Source: Desulfurispirillum indicum S5
GTDB lineage: Bacteria; Chrysiogenota; Chrysiogenetes; Chrysiogenales; Chrysiogenaceae
Assembly: GCF_000177635.2 (NCBI RefSeq)
Contig: NC_014836.1
Span: forward strand, 229,501-293,500
Reading direction: 5' to 3'
Length of the DNA stretch: 64,000 bases
Shown in pieces: positions 56,439 to 64,000 of the stretch. Position numbers and translations under genes: made by a program. Position 1 is the first letter of the stretch. Each line of letters opens with the position of its first letter. The notes under the pieces are model-generated. The model saw only the letters and a program-made list of their open reading frames with translations, searched no databases and was not told the DNA's origin.

Positions 56439-57283
56439 AGACATCTCCCCAGATGCAGGTTTTTGGCATCGTGGGCAAGGACACTTCCTATTCCCTCAGC
56501 CCGGTGCTGCACAATGCCATGTTTCGCCACAGCGGCTACGGTGGTACCTATGTGGCGCTGCCCGCCCGTGACGAGGCCACGCTGCGTGGTCTGCTGGCGG
56601 CCTGCCGTGGCGGTGCTGTGCGTGGCTTGAATATCACCGTTCCATGGAAAGAGTCGGCAGCCGCCCTGGTGGACTTTCTGGACCCCACCGCCCGCAGCTG
56701 TGGAGCGGTCAATACGGTTGTCTGCCGGGAGAACGGCCTGTGGGGCTACAATACCGATGGCAATGGCTTCTGCCGCAGCCTGGTGGAAGAGAGCGGCATG
56801 ATCCTGGAGGGTGCCCGGGTGGTGATCCTGGGTGCCGGGGGCGCGGCACGGGGCATTGTGCACGCGCTGCTGCAAAACGCCGTCCACTCGGTGCTGGTGT
56901 ATAATCGCTCCCCTGAGAAGGCGCGTCGATTAGCCCATGATGCCGCTGATGCTCGGGTCAGTGCCGTCAGCGAGCTTCCTTCCATGGAAGGAAGCATCGT
57001 GGTCAATACCACCAGCGCTGGCATGAAGGACGATCGCACGCAGCTCTTCAGCGCGCAGCAGCTGAAAGGGGCAGCCTATTTTTATGATATTGTCTACGCG
57101 CCGGCGCGCACCATTCATATGGAAATTTCCTGGAAGGCCAATGTGCCTTGCTGCAACGGCAAGGGCATGCTGCTGTGGCAGGCCCTGATCGCCTTTGAGC
57201 TCTTTACCGGTTTCAAGTGTCCGGTGAGTGCGGTGCGTCGCGCCCTGGACGAGGCAGCCGCCAATAAGTGGTTTGCCGAGTGA
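56432..57283 (+). CDS. aroE: Shikimate dehydrogenase
   Basis: A 283-residue NADP-dependent enzyme reducing 3-dehydroshikimate in aromatic amino-acid synthesis. SYSLSPVLHNAMF, NITVPWKE (catalytic Lys), NTDGNGF (catalytic Asp), the glycine-rich GAGGAARGIVHALL and NTTSAGM are all present. The GTG start overlaps the upstream stop. The end is followed at once by a strong terminator. Confidence 0.95.
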   Translation: MLKTSPQMQVFGIVGKDTSYSLSPVLHNAMFRHSGYGGTYVALPARDEATLRGLLAACRGGAVRGLNITVPWKESAAALVDFLDPTARSCGAVNTVVCRENGLWGYNTDGNGFCRSLVEESGMILEGARVVILGAGGAARGIVHALLQNAVHSVLVYNRSPEKARRLAHDAADARVSAVSELPSMEGSIVVNTTSAGMKDDRTQLFSAQQLKGAAYFYDIVYAPARTIHMEISWKANVPCCNGKGMLLWQALIAFELFTGFKCPVSAVRRALDEAAANKWFAE

Positions 57284-57302
57284 CGGTGAGCTGTGGAAAG
57301 AA

Positions 57303-57336
57303 AAAAAGCCGGATCGCAGAAGCGATCCGGCTTTTT
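57303..57336. terminator. Bidirectional terminator between aroE and smg
   Basis: A perfect 15-bp stem AAAAAGCCGGATCGC / GCGATCCGGCTTTTT with loop AGAA, flanked by A- and T-runs on both strands, between convergent genes. Confidence 0.95.
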
Positions 57337-57352
57337 CTTTGATCTCAGGTGG

Positions 57353-57829
57353 TCAGTGTAAGGCAGTGCCCCAGGGTTCATTGGCCATGCGTACCATGTC
57401 CTCCACCCCCAGGGTGATATTGTCGAGAATCACATGATTGATGATGCCCTTCATTTCGTCCAGATCCAGGGCATCGCCCTTTTCAAAGGAGGCCATTTCC
57501 ACACGGTCGAGAATGTCCTCGATGGTGTGGTTGTCCAGAACATTGAACTGCTCCATGAGCGAGAGAATGTTCTTGGCTTCGGCATTGAGAATCTTGCCGA
57601 TACTTTTGCTGGGATAGGTAATCCCCTGTCCAGAGCGGTAAATCAGACCGGCTGAGTGGCTGGGGATGGATTCCAGGAAGCTCACTGCGGCTCCGATATC
57701 CTCTTCACGGTGTCCCAGGGTCTCCATCACATCATATATCGCATCGACATCGCTCAGGCTGCGCTCTTCAATCATCAGCATATTGACGATGGTCTGTGCC
57801 AGTTGGGTGTGCTTGTTACTTGTGCTCAT
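57353..57829 (-). CDS. smg: Smg/DUF494-family protein
   Basis: A 158-residue soluble acidic protein resembling DUF494 (Smg), with an all-helical pattern and the closing region IINHVILDNI. Smg genes usually lie beside dprA (smf), as here, with a four-base overlap. Function is not established. The sequence is diverged at the N-terminus, so the call rests partly on context. Confidence 0.65.
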   Translation of the reverse strand: MSTSNKHTQLAQTIVNMLMIEERSLSDVDAIYDVMETLGHREEDIGAAVSFLESIPSHSAGLIYRSGQGITYPSKSIGKILNAEAKNILSLMEQFNVLDNHTIEDILDRVEMASFEKGDALDLDEMKGIINHVILDNITLGVEDMVRMANEPWGTALH

Positions 57830-58890
57830 GTGGTCCCCCTCTCAAGATAATACCTCCCTGAGTTGTGAGATATATAGCCCAACAGCTCCAGTTCCGCAAG
57901 AACTTCCAGAAAAAAAGGGCCTTCCAGCCCACTGCCCTGTCGCAGCTCTTCCGCACCCATGGCCCCCTGATCCCGTAGCAGAGATAAAATTTTCCGTTGT
58001 TCCGCGCTGGTGGTCTGATCTTCGATATGGCTGGTATTTTCTGGAGCGAAAAGAGCAGCCAGCGAAGGCAGGGAGAGCTCATTGGCAATATCCAGAGCCG
58101 AAGCAGCCAGATGGGCTCCCTGCTGAAGAAGCCAGTGGGAGCCGGCCGATTTGGCCGAAAAGATGCTGCCTGGAACGGCAAAGACCTCCCGCCCCTGGTT
58201 GAGGGCCAGACGGGCGGTGATCATGGTGCCGCTCTTCAGGGCGGCTTCCACCACCAGCACTCCCAGGCTCATACCACTGATGATGCGATTGCGGCGGGGA
58301 AAGTTAAAGGGTTGAACTGCTGACCCGGGTGCGAATTCGGTTATCACCGCTCCACCCTGATTGACGATCTGCTGGGCCAGGCGGCGGTTCCCCGCCGGAT
58401 AGACCCGTTCGATACCGCAGCCCATGACCGCGATGGTGTTCCCTGCCGTGCCCAGGGCCGCCTCATGGGCGATGGCATCAATGCCCCGCGCCAGTCCGCT
58501 GACGATGCACATGCCGTTGCGGGCAAGGTCGCTGGCGATGGAGCGGGTGGCCTCCTTGCCGTAGGCCGTGGGGCCACGGGAGCCCACTACGGCCAGGGCC
58601 GGTGTGGGTGGCAGCGTGCCGCGCCCATAGAGAATCAGGGGCGGATCGGGGATATGGCGCAGGTGCCTGGGGTAGTCGTCATCGCTCAGGCTCACCACCC
58701 AGGCGTCTGCGACGCGGCTGAGCAGCTGGCGCTCGGCTTCATAGTCCTTTTGCAGGCGGGCGCGTACTGACGGGGAAAGCACTTCCCGGGCCAGGGCGGT
58801 GAGATCCAGGGAGCCCGCCGGAGTCTCCTGGCGGTATATTGTACTCCCCAGGTGCTCCCGGAGGGCAAAGCAGGTGAAGTAATCGCGCAT
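57826..58890 (-). CDS. dprA: DNA processing protein DprA
   Basis: A 354-residue single-strand DNA-binding protein that loads RecA during natural transformation. The Rossmann core has VVGSRGPTAYG, SGLARGIDAIAHEAAL, MGCGIERVYP, FPRRNRIISGMS and SGTMITARLALNQGREVFAVP. A C-terminal winged helix (about 290-354) is present. It lies two bases after the A-adding enzyme gene on the same strand. Other competence genes are not in view. Confidence 0.95.
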   Translation of the reverse strand: MRDYFTCFALREHLGSTIYRQETPAGSLDLTALAREVLSPSVRARLQKDYEAERQLLSRVADAWVVSLSDDDYPRHLRHIPDPPLILYGRGTLPPTPALAVVGSRGPTAYGKEATRSIASDLARNGMCIVSGLARGIDAIAHEAALGTAGNTIAVMGCGIERVYPAGNRRLAQQIVNQGGAVITEFAPGSAVQPFNFPRRNRIISGMSLGVLVVEAALKSGTMITARLALNQGREVFAVPGSIFSAKSAGSHWLLQQGAHLAASALDIANELSLPSLAALFAPENTSHIEDQTTSAEQRKILSLLRDQGAMGAEELRQGSGLEGPFFLEVLAELELLGYISHNSGRYYLERGTT

Positions 58891-58892
58891 GG

Positions 58893-61520
58893 CTATTGCT
58901 CCACTGCCCGCAGCACAATGCGTCGCACGAAGTTTTCCTCCTCGCGGCGGTCGGGCCGATTGGCATCCCGGCCAATGATGTAGGCGGTGAGCATCAGCAG
59001 GGCATCGCCTACCTGGTGCCCTCTGGGGACACCCAGGGCCATCAGTTCATCGCCACGAAGAATGGGGTGAATGGTGCGGTAGGAGCGCAGGTACTCCCGC
59101 AGGAAGTGTGCCGAGGCCTGCTGATTCCCGTAGACGATGGCCAGCAGCAGCACCTCTTCCTCGTGACGCTTGACCAGACGCAGTTTCTGCCAGAGCTTGC
59201 CGGTTCTGCCCAGTTCGTGCAGCAGCATGCCGGCTTTGGAGCAGCCGAAGGCGATGATTTCGCGGTCGCGCTGGGGAAGCTCCTGCAGAATGGGCAGCGC
59301 CATGATCTGCTCGGCTTTGATGGTGCGCAGAATGAGGGCGCAGTAGAGGGCGTCGCGCCGCACATCCTCCAGACGCAAAAAGTCCGACACCACCAGCAGA
59401 TCTTCCATGGATTCCACCAGCTTCATGGTCTTCTGGTCGTAGCCCAGGGCGGGATGAATGCTGCGCATCAGATCCAGTTCGAACAGGCGCGCCATGTGTT
59501 TGGCAGGCTCCTGTTCCAGGAACATGTGGCGCAGTTCTTCGTAAATGCGATGGCCGCTGATATGCTGGATCAGGTCCAGGTCACGGGCGGAGCGCAGCAG
59601 CTTGATGGTCTGCTCGCCGATCTGAAAGCTGTAGCGCTGCTCAAAGCGTACGGCGCGGAAGATGCGGGTGGGATCTTCAATAAACGACAGGTTGTGCAGC
59701 ACGCGGATCTTCTTGTCACGGATATCCTGTACGCCACCGAAGTAGTCGATGAGCTCAAAGGTGTTCAGGGAGACCGCCATGGCGTTGATGCTGAAGTCGC
59801 GGCGGTAGAGATCGCGCTTGATGGAACCCGGGGAGACGTTGGGCAGGGCGCCGGGGTGGTCGTAGTACTCATTGCGGCTGGAGGCTACGTCAATGCGGAA
59901 ATCGTCGCCGGGCAGGATGATGACACCGGTGTTGAATCGCTCGTGGACGCGAATACGTCCGCCCAGGCGCTCCGCCAGACGATTGCCGAAGCTGATGCCG
60001 TCACCGGCCACCACAAAGTCCATATCCTGGTTCTTCACGCGCAGTACCAGGTCGCGCACGATTCCCCCCACCAGGTACACCTGTATATCCATCTCATTGG
60101 CCAGCTGGGAGGCCTCTTCCAGGTAGGCAAAGGCCTGGCGGCCCATGACCTCCACCAGCATCTTGCGCACATGGCGGGGGCGGTGGGTCGAGCGGGCGCG
60201 CTCCTGGGCCGGCAGGGTCTCGTCGGTGTCGTGGCGGTACTCGCGCAGCAGATCGGTGCGGGTGATGACCCCTGTCACGCGCTTTGCCTCCACCACGGGT
60301 ACCATGGCCTGACGGCCGCTGAGCAGGATATGCTCTGCCCGGGAAAAGGGTTCGTCGGCCTCGATATACTGAATGTCGGTATCGGTGATGGAAGTGACGC
60401 TGCGCCCGCCAAGGCCGTGGAAGAGCGCCTTCATGCACTGATTTTTCGAGAGGATGCCATAGAGGCTGCCGTCGGGCTCCACCACTGGCAGGCAGTTGAC
60501 ACCGTCACGGGAGAACTGCTCATAGGCCTCCTGAGTGGATTTATGGCTTTCGATGGTGATAGCGGGCGAACTCATGATGGTGCGGGTGCGCTTGGAGCGC
60601 GAGATGATCTCCTTGAGGGAGGCGCGGGTAAAATCCATGGCCTGCACCAGGGTCATCTCCTTGACGGTAGCACTGGCGGCTTCGTGGTGTCCGCCGCCCT
60701 CAAAGAGGGCCGCCACGTCATTGGCACCCACCATGCTGGTGCTGCGCACGATACAGTAGATGCGGCCTTCCATGCGCAGAAAGACGATCAGCAGGGTGCA
60801 GCGACGCACGCCCATGACATTGGAGAGCATTTCGGAAACGTCGGGGACATAAATGTGGAAGTCGGCGTGGCTTATGCCGACGCTGACTCCCATGATACTG
60901 AAGGTCTCAAAATTCTTCAGCAGGTCGCTGAGGATATGGATATCGGCGTCCTTCCAGTCGCGGGAGAGAATCTGGTGAACCTGTTTCAGGTCTGCTCCCG
61001 CCGCAATCAGGTCTCCGGCGCAGTAACAGTCCAGGGGCCGGGTGGAGGAATAGCTCAGGTGGCCAGTGTCTTCGTAGATACCGCACAGCAGCAGCGTGGC
61101 CAGCCAGCCTTCCAGGGCGATATGCTGCTTCTGCAGCAGGCGCACCATGAAGCTGGAGTTCGCGCCACAGTTACAGTAGTGGTGTTCGATATCCCGGTCG
61201 GCCACCTCTTCATCCACGCCGTCCTGGTGGTGGTCGTAGACAATGGTGGGAACTTTGCCGAATGCTTTGCGCAGCTTGCCAAGGCGTCGTCCATCGCTGG
61301 CGTCAACGACCACCATGTGGCTGATGTCGGCGATGTTCACTTCCGACTCCTTGTACAGGGAAATGCCAGCGGGTAAAGGGTACAGCTCCAGATAATCCTG
61401 AATATTCTGAGACAGGGAGCCTATTATGACGATGGTGGCACCGGGATGCAGGCATGCCGCTGCCACCATGGAGGCGAAGGCGTCGAAGTCGGGATTCTGG
61501 TGGGATGTGATCAGGCGCAT
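58893..61520 (-). CDS. A-adding-type tRNA nucleotidyltransferase with DHH and CBS domains
   Basis: An 875-residue protein. An N-terminal DHH/DHHA1 phosphoesterase (about 1-300; HQNPDFDAFASM, VVDASDGRRLG, YDHHQDG) is followed by two CBS domains (about 310-430) and a class II nucleotidyltransferase (about 470-700; VYLVGGIVRDL, NQDMDFV, RRDFSINAMA, EDPTRIFRAVRFEQR) with a C-terminal helical arm. This layout is known for the A-adding enzyme of Aquifex, which completes CCA after a CC-adding enzyme. The CBS pair suggests control by an adenine nucleotide. Confidence 0.88.
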   Translation of the reverse strand: MRLITSHQNPDFDAFASMVAAACLHPGATIVIIGSLSQNIQDYLELYPLPAGISLYKESEVNIADISHMVVVDASDGRRLGKLRKAFGKVPTIVYDHHQDGVDEEVADRDIEHHYCNCGANSSFMVRLLQKQHIALEGWLATLLLCGIYEDTGHLSYSSTRPLDCYCAGDLIAAGADLKQVHQILSRDWKDADIHILSDLLKNFETFSIMGVSVGISHADFHIYVPDVSEMLSNVMGVRRCTLLIVFLRMEGRIYCIVRSTSMVGANDVAALFEGGGHHEAASATVKEMTLVQAMDFTRASLKEIISRSKRTRTIMSSPAITIESHKSTQEAYEQFSRDGVNCLPVVEPDGSLYGILSKNQCMKALFHGLGGRSVTSITDTDIQYIEADEPFSRAEHILLSGRQAMVPVVEAKRVTGVITRTDLLREYRHDTDETLPAQERARSTHRPRHVRKMLVEVMGRQAFAYLEEASQLANEMDIQVYLVGGIVRDLVLRVKNQDMDFVVAGDGISFGNRLAERLGGRIRVHERFNTGVIILPGDDFRIDVASSRNEYYDHPGALPNVSPGSIKRDLYRRDFSINAMAVSLNTFELIDYFGGVQDIRDKKIRVLHNLSFIEDPTRIFRAVRFEQRYSFQIGEQTIKLLRSARDLDLIQHISGHRIYEELRHMFLEQEPAKHMARLFELDLMRSIHPALGYDQKTMKLVESMEDLLVVSDFLRLEDVRRDALYCALILRTIKAEQIMALPILQELPQRDREIIAFGCSKAGMLLHELGRTGKLWQKLRLVKRHEEEVLLLAIVYGNQQASAHFLREYLRSYRTIHPILRGDELMALGVPRGHQVGDALLMLTAYIIGRDANRPDRREEENFVRRIVLRAVEQ

Positions 61521-61599
61521 ATTCCCCCATACCGTGAAGTGATTTTCTCGCAGGTGAGGCCTGAATGAGGAGATTAGTAGACAATCGGGGCACTGGCAA

Positions 61600-61617
61600 G
61601 GGAAAAGGACTTTTCCC
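61600..61617. promoter_or_regulatory. Palindrome in a divergent promoter region
   Basis: GGGAAAAG-GA-CTTTTCCC is a perfect 8-base dyad in the 167-base gap between the A-adding gene and the PHP phosphatase. The two-base centre is too tight for a good RNA loop, so a protein-binding site is likelier. No matching regulator is known. Confidence 0.35.
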
Positions 61618-61687
61618 CCGTTGCGGATTGCAGTAGAGTGAACACTGCAGCAGGCTGCGTAAAAACCTGTGGGAAAACGAGGAAACC

Positions 61688-62428
61688 ATGCACGATCGCC
61701 ATGTCCATAGCGTCTTCTGCCTCCACGGCAGTGGACGTCGAACGGAAGATATTCTGCTTGAGCGCATAGAGGCTGGCGCCAGCCGTGTCACCTTCACCGA
61801 GCACGCTCCCCTGCCTCCGGGCTTTGACGACCCTTCACCCCTGCGGGACTCCTCCATGGCCATGGAGAAGCTCATGGAGTATCGTGCGGAAATCCTTGAG
61901 CTCAGGGCCCGCTACGCCGGAAAATGCGACGTGCGCTGCGGACTGGAAGTGGATTACATAGAAGGCTATGAAGAGCCGATCCGCCAGTTTCTCGACCAGT
62001 ATGGGGAGCTCTTCGAGGATAGCCTGCTTTCGGTGCACTTTCTCCACGGCTCCTGTGTGGACTTCTCCCCCGAGGAGTTCGAGCGCTTGCTTAGCGAGCA
62101 GTATCAGGGCGATCTGGAAGCCCTGTACCGCGACTACTACCGCGTGGTGGCCCTCGCTGCCCGCTGGGATGGCGGAGCGCATAAGCCCCGGCGTTTCGGG
62201 CACCTGGATCTGGTGAAAAAATTCCGCGATCAGTTTCCCCTGGAGCCAGACAAAGCCAATGCGCTGGCCATCGCCATTCTGCCTGACATTGCCGCAGGCG
62301 GCATGGGCATAGAAGTGAACACTGGCGGTCTGAAAAAGCCGTGCCGGGAAATCTACCCCGCCCAGCCTGTTCTTGAAGCGGCGAAGGCGCTGGGAATAGC
62401 CCTCTCCTATGGAAGCGACACCCACTGA
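61688..62428 (+). CDS. PHP-domain histidinol-phosphatase-like protein, early C-terminal end
   Basis: A 246-residue PHP phosphoesterase of the HisJ/HisK type, probably dephosphorylating histidinol phosphate. The metal site includes DRHVHSVFCLHG near the N-terminus, TEHAPLP, GLEVDYI and SVHFLHG, and FGHLDLVKK. The protein stops at GSDTH, the last metal motif, whereas relatives usually continue for some 20-40 residues. The stop runs straight into a terminator. It may be a naturally short form or a recent truncation. GAGGA precedes the start. Confidence 0.82.
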   Translation: MHDRHVHSVFCLHGSGRRTEDILLERIEAGASRVTFTEHAPLPPGFDDPSPLRDSSMAMEKLMEYRAEILELRARYAGKCDVRCGLEVDYIEGYEEPIRQFLDQYGELFEDSLLSVHFLHGSCVDFSPEEFERLLSEQYQGDLEALYRDYYRVVALAARWDGGAHKPRRFGHLDLVKKFRDQFPLEPDKANALAIAILPDIAAGGMGIEVNTGGLKKPCREIYPAQPVLEAAKALGIALSYGSDTH

Positions 62429-62432
62429 CAGG

Positions 62433-62462
62433 CGGCAGGAAATCATCTGCCGTGGCCTTTTT
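62433..62462 (+). terminator. Terminator after the PHP phosphatase
   Basis: CGGCAG / CTGCCG (6-bp stem, 8-base loop) followed five bases later by a run of five T. It lies four bases after the stop codon and between convergent genes. Confidence 0.55.
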
Positions 62463-62471
62463 GTCAGCTCG

Positions 62472-63314
62472 TCACTCCTCCCCTTCACCTTGACCAAGGA
62501 GACTGTTGAGCCCCTCACACAGGCGCATGCCGTACAGCACGATTACCCAGGAGACATAGACCCACAGCAGCAGGAGCAGCAGAATGCTGAAGGAGCCGTA
62601 GATGGTGGTGTACGCTTTGTTTATGACCGCGTAGGCCACGAAGAGCTCCTTGGTGATATTCCACGCCAGGGAGGTGACCAGGGCGCTGATGGCGGCGTTT
62701 TTCAACTGGATCGGCTTGTTGGCGGAGATCCTGAAGACGATGATGAAAGCGGCCCAGGCGATGGCATAGGGTGCGACAATGGCAAGATCCAGCCCCTGCA
62801 GGAAAGGGTTGCGCGCCAGGGTGACCTGGGCGGTGGTGGTGAAGTAGAGGGAGAGGGCCAGGCCGATGGGCATCAGGGTCATGAGGGTCCAGTAGGTGGT
62901 CAGGGACTCCCAGAAGCTGCGGGTTTCGCTGCGGAATATCCGGCTGGCGATGTGCTGGTAGTTCTTGAAAAAGAGAATGGATGTGGCAATCACGTACAGA
63001 GCTCCCATGATGCCAAGGCGGGAGATATCCCCCAGGAAACTTTCAAAGAAGTGCGCAGCCGCGTCCACATTGGTGGGCAGCAGGTAACCCATGAGGAATT
63101 CCCGCAGGTCGGCCAGCTGGTCGCTGAAGCCTGGCAGGCGCGTGGTGACGGAGAGGGCGATCAGTAACAGGGGGATGAAGGCGAAAATGGTGTAGAAGCT
63201 GAGACTGGCAGCGGAGTAGCCCAGCTCGGCGTCGAAAAACCCAAAGGCCTGGCGCAGGTTGCGGCGCAAGCCTTTGAGCCATGTATTCGGGCGGCTGGCT
63301 TTGAGGGTACCCAT
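62472..63314 (-). CDS. YihY/BrkB-family membrane protein
   Basis: A 280-residue integral membrane protein with about six hydrophobic helices. DAELGYSAASLSFYTIFAFI at the N-terminus and AYGSFS-like YTTIYGSFSILLLLLLWVY near the C-terminus are typical of YihY/BrkB (once called RNase BN). Transport of lipids or other substrates has been suggested; the role is not settled. It follows the SRPBCC gene by 11 bases on the same strand. Confidence 0.9.
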   Translation of the reverse strand: MGTLKASRPNTWLKGLRRNLRQAFGFFDAELGYSAASLSFYTIFAFIPLLLIALSVTTRLPGFSDQLADLREFLMGYLLPTNVDAAAHFFESFLGDISRLGIMGALYVIATSILFFKNYQHIASRIFRSETRSFWESLTTYWTLMTLMPIGLALSLYFTTTAQVTLARNPFLQGLDLAIVAPYAIAWAAFIIVFRISANKPIQLKNAAISALVTSLAWNITKELFVAYAVINKAYTTIYGSFSILLLLLLWVYVSWVIVLYGMRLCEGLNSLLGQGEGEE

Positions 63315-63325
63315 GCCGCTGCCCG

Positions 63326-63811
63326 CTACTGCTGCTGGCAGCGGCGCTGTACTTCTTGTGCCAGCGCGTCGTTCATCAGTTCGAACCCGGTGCGGGTGGA
63401 CTCGGCCATGGCCCGCTTGAAAAAGGGCACCAGAATGCCCGTGAAGACTTCACGGTGAACCAGGTGGGTCTGGCCATCTGAATCGTGCTCCAGCCTGAAG
63501 GAATGGACGCCGGTCAGGATGCCGGGCAGCAGGAAGCGCCCCTGCCAGGTGAGCTCCTGCTCCCTTTCGCAGAGGAGAATGCGGGGAGAGAAGCGCATGG
63601 GAGAGGTGCCGTTGGGCTGTTGGAGCGTAATACGCAGGCGTGCCCCTGTTGTGGGCTCGCCCTGGATTTCGGTTATAAAGGGATTCCAGCGGCTGTAGGC
63701 CGCGAAGTCCGTGATAGCCTGCCAGACGGTGGGTAGTGGGGCGGGTAGCGTCATTTCAGTTGTGATTTCATGGGCGAATCCACCCAGGGCAGAGTCCTGC
63801 AGATTGTGCAT
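63326..63811 (-). CDS. SRPBCC-family (START-like) protein
   Basis: A 161-residue cytoplasmic protein with a START-like/polyketide-cyclase fold. The N-terminal strand MTLPAPLPTVWQAITDF is the family signature, then YSRWNPFI, and RFLLPGILTGVHSFRLE. The fold binds hydrophobic ligands; the ligand is unknown. The start ATG 63811 has AAGGAG eight bases upstream. An earlier in-frame start at 63907 lacks a ribosome site. Confidence 0.85.
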   Translation of the reverse strand: MHNLQDSALGGFAHEITTEMTLPAPLPTVWQAITDFAAYSRWNPFITEIQGEPTTGARLRITLQQPNGTSPMRFSPRILLCEREQELTWQGRFLLPGILTGVHSFRLEHDSDGQTHLVHREVFTGILVPFFKRAMAESTRTGFELMNDALAQEVQRRCQQQ

Positions 63812-64000
63812 GCTCTTCTCCTTGTCTGTTGTTGCACTTTTCTGCCGAATGTACACGCTCCTGTCGCTTCCTGCAATCTCTGGTCGACAGAATCCCTGTG
63901 ATGCCAAAACGCTTTTGCGTCACGGGGTTTGCGCGGCGGAAAACCATGATGAGATTTGGTTCTAACCTACTTGTGAAAAATATTTTACATGACAGTGAAA

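Noticed and set aside
58896-61376. 826-residue open frame on the plus strand
   Set aside because: It is the antisense shadow of the A-adding enzyme gene, kept open by its codon use. No recognisable motifs.

Overview
The window looks like a chromosomal segment of a diderm (Gram-negative) bacterium. It has TolC- and HlyD-type export parts, lipoproteins with clean lipoboxes, a predicted outer-membrane barrel and an ABC-dependent O-polysaccharide locus. The lineage is uncertain. ClpC, a DHH-type A-adding tRNA nucleotidyltransferase beside dprA and smg, and a PHP-type histidinol phosphatase suggest a deep-branching group (Chrysiogenota or Desulfobacterota-like) rather than a standard gammaproteobacterium, but this is inference only. 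No tRNA, rRNA, CRISPR array or intact insertion sequence was recognised.

1-38 kb is a cell-surface locus. It starts with GDP-sugar genes (manC, a GT4 glycosyltransferase, gmd, rmd; probable product GDP-D-rhamnose). Next comes a signalling and envelope group: a CHASE2 adenylate cyclase, a TPR/outer-membrane barrel protein, a FecR-domain protein, and a giant LamG/DUF1566 lipoprotein with a small DUF1566 partner. A leftward operon follows with tolC, a PrtD-type ABC exporter, HlyD and a polyprenyl-phosphate sugar transferase. A rightward, almost gap-free ten-gene operon (21.2-34.8 kb) then carries manB, wzm, wzt, a capping-type methyltransferase, a 1250-residue triple GT4 enzyme, a GT2, a flippase-like protein, a polytopic membrane protein and a second DUF1566 lipoprotein/partner pair. 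After a regulatory gap comes a 929-residue DUF4214/RTX surface-layer-like protein closed by a strong terminator. The set resembles the Caulobacter arrangement, where a type I exporter, its S-layer substrate and the anchoring O-polysaccharide genes sit together.

38-41.6 kb adds a SapC-family protein, a 33-codon coupled ORF, a SAM methyltransferase with a regulatory domain (possibly a protein-lysine methyltransferase), a two-helix membrane protein and a 64-residue DUF6447-like protein. These may mature or support the surface protein.

41.6-46.5 kb is an eroded accessory strip. It holds one intact Rpn-family nuclease, two truncated tandem copies, an older broken relative, a REP-like palindrome, galU, and a degenerate repeat that also occurs inverted near 1.8 kb.

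46.5-64 kb is mostly housekeeping: a MntA/HepT toxin-antitoxin pair behind clpC, nadA, a YgjP-like metallopeptidase, a fused TIGR03546/TIGR03545 membrane protein, two tRNA 3'-end nucleotidyltransferases (probably CC-adding and A-adding), an unknown membrane protein, aroE, smg, dprA, a PHP phosphatase that stops early, a BrkB-family protein and an SRPBCC protein.
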